Source of the DNA: Pseudobdellovibrionaceae bacterium
GTDB lineage: Bacteria; Bdellovibrionota; Bdellovibrionia; Bdellovibrionales; Bdellovibrionaceae
Assembly (NCBI GenBank): GCA_021731025.1
Contig: JAKFYD010000050.1
Span: 1 to 58,584 of the forward strand
Direction: 5' to 3'
Length of the DNA stretch: 58,584 bases
Position 1 is the first letter of the stretch. Each line of letters starts with the position of its first letter. A program made the position numbers and the translations under genes. Positions 53,662-58,584 of the stretch are shown piece after piece. Under the pieces are notes generated by a model, which was given only the letters and a program-made list of their open reading frames with translations, was not told the origin of the DNA and did no database searches.

Positions 53662-56544
53662 TTGAGTAAAATCAAAGGTATGAATTCTTCTCGAGGCAAA
53701 TCATCCTTTTCACAAAAGAGATGGATTGTTAAGAATATAAAAAATCAAACTCGTGGACCTTACACGACGGCTGAAGTGATGAATTACATCGGCGACGGTC
53801 TGCTCACGGGCGACGAATACATTGCCGAGTATCCCAACGGTCAGTGGTTAGTCATGTCTAACCTGCCCGAATTTTACGATAAAATTTTACAGTCGCTGGA
53901 AAAGCAAGCCACGAAAACTAAAATCACGAATAACGTCGCTAAAGAAACCATCATTATTCCACCGCCACCATCAGCTTACACTCCGAAACCTCAAGGACCA
54001 GGACCAACTCAAATTGGCGAAAAGACAGAAGTGACTGTAAAGAAAAGCGATGTGATTTCCTCGGCGAAATCCATAGTGAAAGACAAACTTGTTATTGATC
54101 TTAAAAAGTGGAATCCCGCAGACAAAGCGCAGATCATTGCTAAACTGAAGTTACCTATCTTAGCTTTTGTCGGCGTCTGTTTGGTTGTCGGCGCCCTTCT
54201 TTATTTTGAATCTCAGGACAACGAAGAAAAAATTCGCCTTCTTGCACCTTCCCTCAAAGGGGAGCCTTTGAATGAAAAGCAAGTGCGCGAGCGAGTTCAA
54301 TCAGCCGTGCGTGCGATTGAAAAAGACAGCTTCGAAAATTATTTGGAAGCCCAAAATTTATTAGTGTCTGCGGTCGAAGGATCACCTCGAAGTCTCGAGC
54401 CACGAAGTCTTCTGTGCTTTGTTTATAAAGAGCTTTGGCCTTTTGCTAAACAAGATGCTCAAGATATAAAGACCATCGACTACGTTGTACAAAGCACGAA
54501 GACGCTCAACTTAGTGGATCCTCACGGGATGTTGTGTGAAGTAGTAAAGATGCTCACCTCGGGACGAATAAAAGATGCTCGAGGACAAACTGATAGTCTG
54601 CTTGAGTTGGGAGAGCAATTCAGCCTTTATCCATTGTTGTTTGAGATCAAGGCCGAGATTCTCCACTCTGAAAAAGAATACACAAATTCGATTCCTTATT
54701 TTGAAAAAGCGACGCAACTTTGGGCTCCTTGGGTAAAGCCCAAAGCGATGTTGGGATGGGCCAGTTACAGTGCTGGAAATCCTTCAGTGGCGGCTCGTTA
54801 TTTTCAAACCGCTTTAAAATTACAACCTAAACACAAACTTTCTTTAATCGGATTGGGAATTGTCCAGGCAAAAGCTTACAACCAAAATGAAATAGCTTTT
54901 AATCTTTTGTCGGCTGGAATTGATAGCGAAGACAAAGTTCCACGCTATGTGGAAAGCGAAGGCCTAGAGACTTTAGCTGAACTCTATATTTTAAAAAATA
55001 AAAAATCGACAGCGCAGAAGATGGCCTGTCGAAGTCTTGAACTCAGTCCCGGGCGTAAAGAAGCGAAAGAGCTCTGTTCACGTTTGGGCGGAAAAATTGA
55101 ATCCAACAGAAAAAATCTTTACATCGAAAGAATTTTTTTAGGAGATCAGTACATGCGTTCGGGCAATTGTTTGACTGCGCAAGCTGAATACAAAGCTGCT
55201 TTTGAACTTCACCCCAGCAGCGCCGAAGCTGCAGTCAAAGCGGCAAAGTGTTTATGGACATTGAATCAAAGTTCAGAAGCTATCGAATGGCTGACAAAAG
55301 CGATTCGTGCCGATCCAAAAATGATTTCTTCTTACACATTGCAAGCGGATTATATGTCTCAGCGATACGACTTTGGCCATGCTGATCAAGCCTTAGCCGT
55401 AGCTGCGCGGCTTGCGCCTAATAATTATGAACTGTTTCGCACAATGGCCTTAGTTTCATTTCGAAAAAATGATTATCAGATGGCCTTGAACTACGGGCAG
55501 CGAGCATTAAAAGCTTACGATGGAGATGCAGCGACTTACATTGTTCTGTCAAATGCAAGCCGTGAACTTGCACTGCGTATGCGTTCGGCGACAGAGCAAA
55601 AGGACCGGGATAAAAGAGATGCCCTCGTTAAGGATTCGATGCGATTTGCGACGAAAGCCGTCGAGCTGGATGCAACCAATCCGGAAGCTCAAGGGACTTT
55701 TGCGAAAATGTTAGCGAGCACAGCCGGAGTTGAATCAGGAATTAATTACGCGAACGAACTGATTAAACGTTATGCCTATTCATCAGAGTACCGTATAACC
55801 TTGGCCGAACTTTTAATGAACGAGGAAAGGTATCGTCAAGCGACTGAAGCTCTTGAGCAAATCATTACCTTTGAAGCAAAAAATAAAAAAGCTTTGTCCT
55901 TGCTTGGACTCTGTTACAAAGCCACGGGACAATTCGACCGCGCACTTTCAACTTTTCTAAAGGCCGCGGTTATCGACCCGACCGATGCAGAGCCTATTTT
56001 TCAGGCCGGGCGAATCTATTTAGAGTCTGGAAAATATGACGAAGCTCTTCAACAGTTTCAACGAGTTTTAAAAGTTAATCCCAGTTTCCCAAGAACTTAT
56101 TTTTATTTAGCGAAGACAGCCTTTGCCAGTGGCAATCTCAATGAAGCTCTCGAAAATGCAAATCAAGAAAAGAAAATCTATCCTCGCTTGTCTGATGCTT
56201 ACTTGCTGTCAGCAGAAATTCATTCGGCGCGCATGAAATACAGCGATTGTGCGGCTGAATACACGAAAGCGATTGGACTCAGTCGGCCCGGAGCCGATGT
56301 TTTTGTCAAAGCGGCTCGGTGCTATAGATTATCTGGCTCTTTGGATTTAGCCGAGGATATGCTAAGCTCAGCAGCAGAGCAGGAAAGTGGTTATGCCGAT
56401 ATTTTTCGGGAACAAGGGGCCATTTTCCAATCTCGAGGCAAGAATGCCGAGGCTGTGCGTGCTTACGAAATGTATTTGGAGCTTTCTCCGAATGCACCAG
56501 ATAAGACTGAAATTCGTGGCCAAATATCAAAACTAGGAGGGTAA
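53662..56544 (+). CDS. Large GYF-2 and TPR membrane protein
   Basis: This 960-residue protein has a GYF-2-like domain at about 18-75 (WIVKNIKNQTRGPYTTAEVM ... NGQWLVMSNLPEFY), a Pro-rich segment, then one membrane helix (about 161-183, LAFVGVCLVVGALLYFESQ). A long array of TPR repeats occupies 200-950 (for example AEPIFQAGRIYLESGKYDEA, LQQFQRVLKVNPSF). The N-terminus is thus cytoplasmic and the TPR part probably periplasmic. The start is uncertain: TTG at 53662 or ATG at 53680; neither has a strong ribosome-binding site. A scaffold in a motility or envelope complex is possible; partners are unknown. Confidence 0.8.
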   Translation: MSKIKGMNSSRGKSSFSQKRWIVKNIKNQTRGPYTTAEVMNYIGDGLLTGDEYIAEYPNGQWLVMSNLPEFYDKILQSLEKQATKTKITNNVAKETIIIPPPPSAYTPKPQGPGPTQIGEKTEVTVKKSDVISSAKSIVKDKLVIDLKKWNPADKAQIIAKLKLPILAFVGVCLVVGALLYFESQDNEEKIRLLAPSLKGEPLNEKQVRERVQSAVRAIEKDSFENYLEAQNLLVSAVEGSPRSLEPRSLLCFVYKELWPFAKQDAQDIKTIDYVVQSTKTLNLVDPHGMLCEVVKMLTSGRIKDARGQTDSLLELGEQFSLYPLLFEIKAEILHSEKEYTNSIPYFEKATQLWAPWVKPKAMLGWASYSAGNPSVAARYFQTALKLQPKHKLSLIGLGIVQAKAYNQNEIAFNLLSAGIDSEDKVPRYVESEGLETLAELYILKNKKSTAQKMACRSLELSPGRKEAKELCSRLGGKIESNRKNLYIERIFLGDQYMRSGNCLTAQAEYKAAFELHPSSAEAAVKAAKCLWTLNQSSEAIEWLTKAIRADPKMISSYTLQADYMSQRYDFGHADQALAVAARLAPNNYELFRTMALVSFRKNDYQMALNYGQRALKAYDGDAATYIVLSNASRELALRMRSATEQKDRDKRDALVKDSMRFATKAVELDATNPEAQGTFAKMLASTAGVESGINYANELIKRYAYSSEYRITLAELLMNEERYRQATEALEQIITFEAKNKKALSLLGLCYKATGQFDRALSTFLKAAVIDPTDAEPIFQAGRIYLESGKYDEALQQFQRVLKVNPSFPRTYFYLAKTAFASGNLNEALENANQEKKIYPRLSDAYLLSAEIHSARMKYSDCAAEYTKAIGLSRPGADVFVKAARCYRLSGSLDLAEDMLSSAAEQESGYADIFREQGAIFQSRGKNAEAVRAYEMYLELSPNAPDKTEIRGQISKLGG

Positions 56545-56823
56545 GTGGAGGCAGTAAAACAAACAATGAAATCAGCAGGATATCGTTTTTTAGTGTTGGC
56601 GATTCGCTTGGTAACAGGCTTTTTCCTGGGCCTGACCCTAGCTTTTATCGCCCAAGAGCTCATACAATTTGGAATGACCAGCCTGATTTTCATCACGGCG
56701 GTTATTACGGCCAGTTTCTTAAAAGTCTCTTCTCAGTGGACAATAACTCGAATTTTAATCTTTGACCTCGTTTGTATTCTTGTCGGACAGATTTTGAAAA
56801 TGTATATACTTCTTGCTCCCTGA
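56545..56823 (+). CDS. Small integral membrane protein
   Basis: This 92-residue protein has three hydrophobic segments (about 14-36, 41-58, 67-90). It starts at GTG, immediately after the TPR stop, with GGAGGG just upstream, so it is coupled to that gene. It ends 14 bases before serS. No family was recognised. Confidence 0.65.
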   Translation: MEAVKQTMKSAGYRFLVLAIRLVTGFFLGLTLAFIAQELIQFGMTSLIFITAVITASFLKVSSQWTITRILIFDLVCILVGQILKMYILLAP

Positions 56824-56837
56824 GCGAAGGAAGTAAA

Positions 56838-58136
56838 ATGCTCGATATAAAACAACTTGAAAAAAAAGCTGAAAATGGAACCTCTTACTTTGATGAATAC
56901 CGACAAAGTCTAATTCATCGTGGGGGTTCACCTGAAATTCTGGAAGAAATTCTAGAGCTCAATAAAAAGCGTAAAGAATTAATTCATCAAGCTGAAACTT
57001 CAAAATCGCAACTGAACAAAGCCAGCGCGGAAATTGCGCAGATGAAACGCCAAGGTCAAGATGCGGCTCAAAGAATTGCCGAAATGGGGCAGCTGGGCAG
57101 TTCAGTTAAAGAAATGGAAACCAAAGCTCAGCAGATGGACGATAAAGTTCAACAGCTGTTGATGACGATTCCTAATAAACCTCATAGCAGTGTTCCTGTG
57201 GGAAGTTCAGCGGAACAAAATGTCGAAGTTAAAAAAGTTGGTGAGCCTAAAAAGTTTTCTTTCAAAGCCAAGGAGCACACGGATCTTGGCGAAGCTTTAG
57301 GAATTTTAGATTTTGAACGTGCAGGAAAAACAACGGGGGCGCGTTTTACTTTCTTAAAAGGTGCAGCGGCTCGGTTAGAACGAGCACTGATTCAATTTAT
57401 GATGGATTTGCACAGTGAAAAACATGGCTACACCGAGATGATTCCTCCATTCATTGTGAACAGCTCAAGTATGTTAGGTGTTGGCCAATTCCCAAAATTC
57501 AAAGAAGATGTTTTTCATTTGAGCGGGAGTGATTACTATTTAATCCCAACCGCAGAAGTTCCTGTAACAAATTATTTTGGAAACGAAATTTTGAATGAGA
57601 GTGATCTGCCGAAACGATTTTGCGCCTATTCACCTTGCTTTCGCTCTGAAGCTGGCAGTCACGGCCGTGATACTAAGGGTTTGATTCGTCAGCATCAGTT
57701 CAACAAAGTGGAGCTCATGGTTTTTTCGCTGCCTGAAAAATCTCATGAAGTTCACGAACAGCTGACTTCACATGCAGAGCAAGTGTTGATTCAGCTGGAA
57801 TTGCCTTTCCGTCGGATGCTGCTGTGTACGGGGGATATGGGTTTTGGATCAGCTAAAACTTTTGATTTAGAGGTTTGGCTACCCGGCCAAAATACTTATC
57901 GTGAGATTAGCTCCTGCTCGAACTTCGAGGACTTCCAAGCTCGCCGGGCTAACATTCGCTACCGTCCTAATGGGGGCAAGCCAGCCTTTGTGCATACTCT
58001 GAATGGCAGTGGATTAGCGGTAGGGAGAACTCTGATCGCGATTCTAGAAAATTATCAGCAGGAGGACGGAAGTGTTCTTGTTCCTAAAGCCTTGGCGAAA
58101 TACATGAATGGCCTTGAGAAGATCACAAAGATATAA
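56838..58136 (+). CDS. serS: Seryl-tRNA synthetase
   Basis: From the ATG at 56838 (GGAAG upstream) this is a 432-residue class II synthetase. The N-terminal coiled-coil arm (about 25-110) contacts the long variable arm of tRNA-Ser. [20 protein letters not shown] is motif 2, and [20 protein letters not shown] is motif 3. [10 protein letters not shown] and [12 protein letters not shown] are also typical. An upstream start at 56772 would overlap the small membrane protein and is rejected. tRNA-Ser lies 105 bases downstream. Confidence 0.96.
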   Translation: MLDIKQLEKKAENGTSYFDEYRQSLIHRGGSPEILEEILELNKKRKELIHQAETSKSQLNKASAEIAQMKRQGQDAAQRIAEMGQLGSSVKEMETKAQQMDDKVQQLLMTIPNKPHSSVPVGSSAEQNVEVKKVGEPKKFSFKAKEHTDLGEALGILDFERAGKTTGARFTFLKGAAARLERALIQFMMDLHSEKHGYTEMIPPFIVNSSSMLGVGQFPKFKEDVFHLSGSDYYLIPTAEVPVTNYFGNEILNESDLPKRFCAYSPCFRSEAGSHGRDTKGLIRQHQFNKVELMVFSLPEKSHEVHEQLTSHAEQVLIQLELPFRRMLLCTGDMGFGSAKTFDLEVWLPGQNTYREISSCSNFEDFQARRANIRYRPNGGKPAFVHTLNGSGLAVGRTLIAILENYQQEDGSVLVPKALAKYMNGLEKITKI

Positions 58137-58205
58137 TTACAGCAGTGCTTATTAATTAGGCATGATGATAATGCGCGGCAAATCTCTAAAAAGCTCTAAA
58201 ATTCA

Positions 58206-58234
58206 TTGAACCAACTCTTGAGTTCCAATAGAAC
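58206..58234 (+). promoter_or_regulatory. Candidate promoter for tRNA-Ser
   Basis: TTGAAC (58206-58211), a 17-base spacer and TAGAAC (58229-58234). The -10 ends 7 bases before the mature tRNA 5' end, so transcription could start at or very near it. It lies in the 105-base gap after serS. Confidence 0.4.
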
Positions 58235-58241
58235 GGTCAAC

Positions 58242-58331
58242 GGAGAGTTGGTAGAGTGGTTGAATACACCAGTCTTGAAAACTGGCAACCCCTCGCGGGG
58301 TTCGAGGGTTCGAATCCCTCACTCTCCGCCA
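58242..58331 (+). tRNA. tRNA-Ser (anticodon UGA), with encoded CCA
   Basis: The acceptor stem GGAGAGT pairs with ACTCTCC over 7 bp, followed by discriminator G and an encoded CCA (58329-58331). The anticodon stem CCAGT/ACTGG closes the loop CTTGAAA, with anticodon TGA, reading UCN codons. A long variable arm (CCCCTCGCGGGG) is characteristic of tRNA-Ser. The T arm GAGGGTTCGAATCCCTC is canonical. It follows serS, so the synthetase gene and a substrate tRNA are neighbours. Confidence 0.95.
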
Positions 58332-58351
58332 TTTTACTCTCTGGTAAAATG
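58330..58351. repeat. Perfect 8-base inverted repeat at the tRNA-Ser 3' end
   Basis: CATTTTAC (58330-58337), TCTCTG, GTAAAATG (58344-58351). It overlaps the CCA and could be a processing or termination hairpin, but there is no T run after it. The sequence from 58352 to the window end shows nothing coding. Confidence 0.45.
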
Positions 58352-58584
58352 AAAAAATGGATCAACCGCAAATGACTTCAGTTTCACCTTCCTAACTCCG
58401 CGAAAAGTAAAAAGAAAACAGCAATTGCAAAGAGATAAAGTTCAACGAGCGATTCGGTTCGATTTCGTCCATCGTCACGCGAGAATACGCCAAAATTCCT
58501 GAGTTATGCTATTTCAGTGCTACTTTTGTGCTACGGAAAAATAGAAAAATTCAGGAAGTTGGAAAGCTGGAAACCTCCAGCTAA
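58352..58584. other. Non-coding right end of the window
   Basis: This 233-base stretch after tRNA-Ser has no convincing gene. A short minus-strand frame with a hydrophobic segment (about 58390-58510) has no start codon with a ribosome-binding site and is discounted. TGCTAC occurs twice at about 58530-58546. tRNA-Ser genes are common integration sites, but no integrase or att repeat is visible here. Confidence 0.5.

Noticed and set aside
58390-58530. Minus-strand open frame with a hydrophobic segment after tRNA-Ser
   Set aside because: No start codon with a ribosome-binding site and only about 40 codons; treated as non-coding.

Overview
The window is about 58.6 kb of chromosomal DNA, gene-dense, moderately AT-rich, and almost all housekeeping. 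The best taxonomic guess is a predatory Bdellovibrionota bacterium (Bdellovibrio/Pseudobdellovibrio type). Supporting features are a stand-alone bacterial histone of the Bd0055 type, a Rho factor with a long low-complexity N-terminal extension, a fused B-type succinate dehydrogenase cytochrome, a cluster of parvulin foldases, GatCAB, many lipoproteins and secreted proteases, and a GYF/TPR giant. No rRNA, CRISPR array, prophage or insertion sequence was seen.

Layout. 1-2094 (-): a secreted SelO-like pseudokinase gene interrupted by one in-frame TAA and running off the left edge. 2245-7307 (-): a compact run of three parvulin-type foldases (one a lipoprotein), pdxA and a phosphohexomutase. 7358-9781 (-): etfB, etfA and a DUF374 acyltransferase. 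9968-13639 (+): sdhC-sdhA-sdhB and a coiled-coil protein, divergent from etf. 13835-18073: a small protein, a secreted subtilase, a lipoprotein whose ribosome-binding site lies in a perfect hairpin, and a secreted metzincin-like protease. 18077-19648 (-): FHA protein and alpha/beta hydrolase. 19800-21631 (+): rpsF, a DUF2232 membrane protein and rplI, without rpsR. 21634-24462 (-): small protein, dnaB, a Fis-type protein and queE. 24556-33463 (+): ftsK, a TPR protein, an LptM-like lipoprotein, dapF-dapA-dapB, a degenerate HPPK-like protein, a lipoprotein and a large cysteine-free exported protein. 33448-34746 (-): murD. 34812-36254 (+): a membrane metallophosphoesterase. 36356-38556: the histone gene and convergent ligA.

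38647-45880 (+): a lipase-like hydrolase, gatC-gatA-gatB, a Ppx/GppA phosphatase, a DUF192 protein and a LysM/proline-rich lipoprotein, then a convergent PilZ gene. 46548-58136 (+): rho, type-B rpmE, prfA, prmC, murA, a beta-propeller lipoprotein, the GYF/TPR protein, a small membrane protein and serS. A 44-codon exported peptide gene lies on the minus strand at 53292-53426. tRNA-Ser(UGA) follows serS at 58242-58331.

Functionally, most of the window builds and maintains the cell: envelope folding, peptidoglycan precursors (dapFAB, murD, murA), translation (S6, L9, L31, RF1, PrmC, SerRS, GatCAB), replication and segregation (DnaB, LigA, FtsK), and respiration (Etf, Sdh). The secreted proteases are consistent with a predatory or scavenging life. 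Points most worth a second look are the histone, the nonsense-interrupted SelO-like gene, the hairpin over the 15905-16573 ribosome-binding site, the HPPK-like protein lacking its metal-binding acidic pair, the LptM-like lipoprotein next to dapF, and the 44-residue exported peptide. All functional calls are from reading the sequence; no database search was run.
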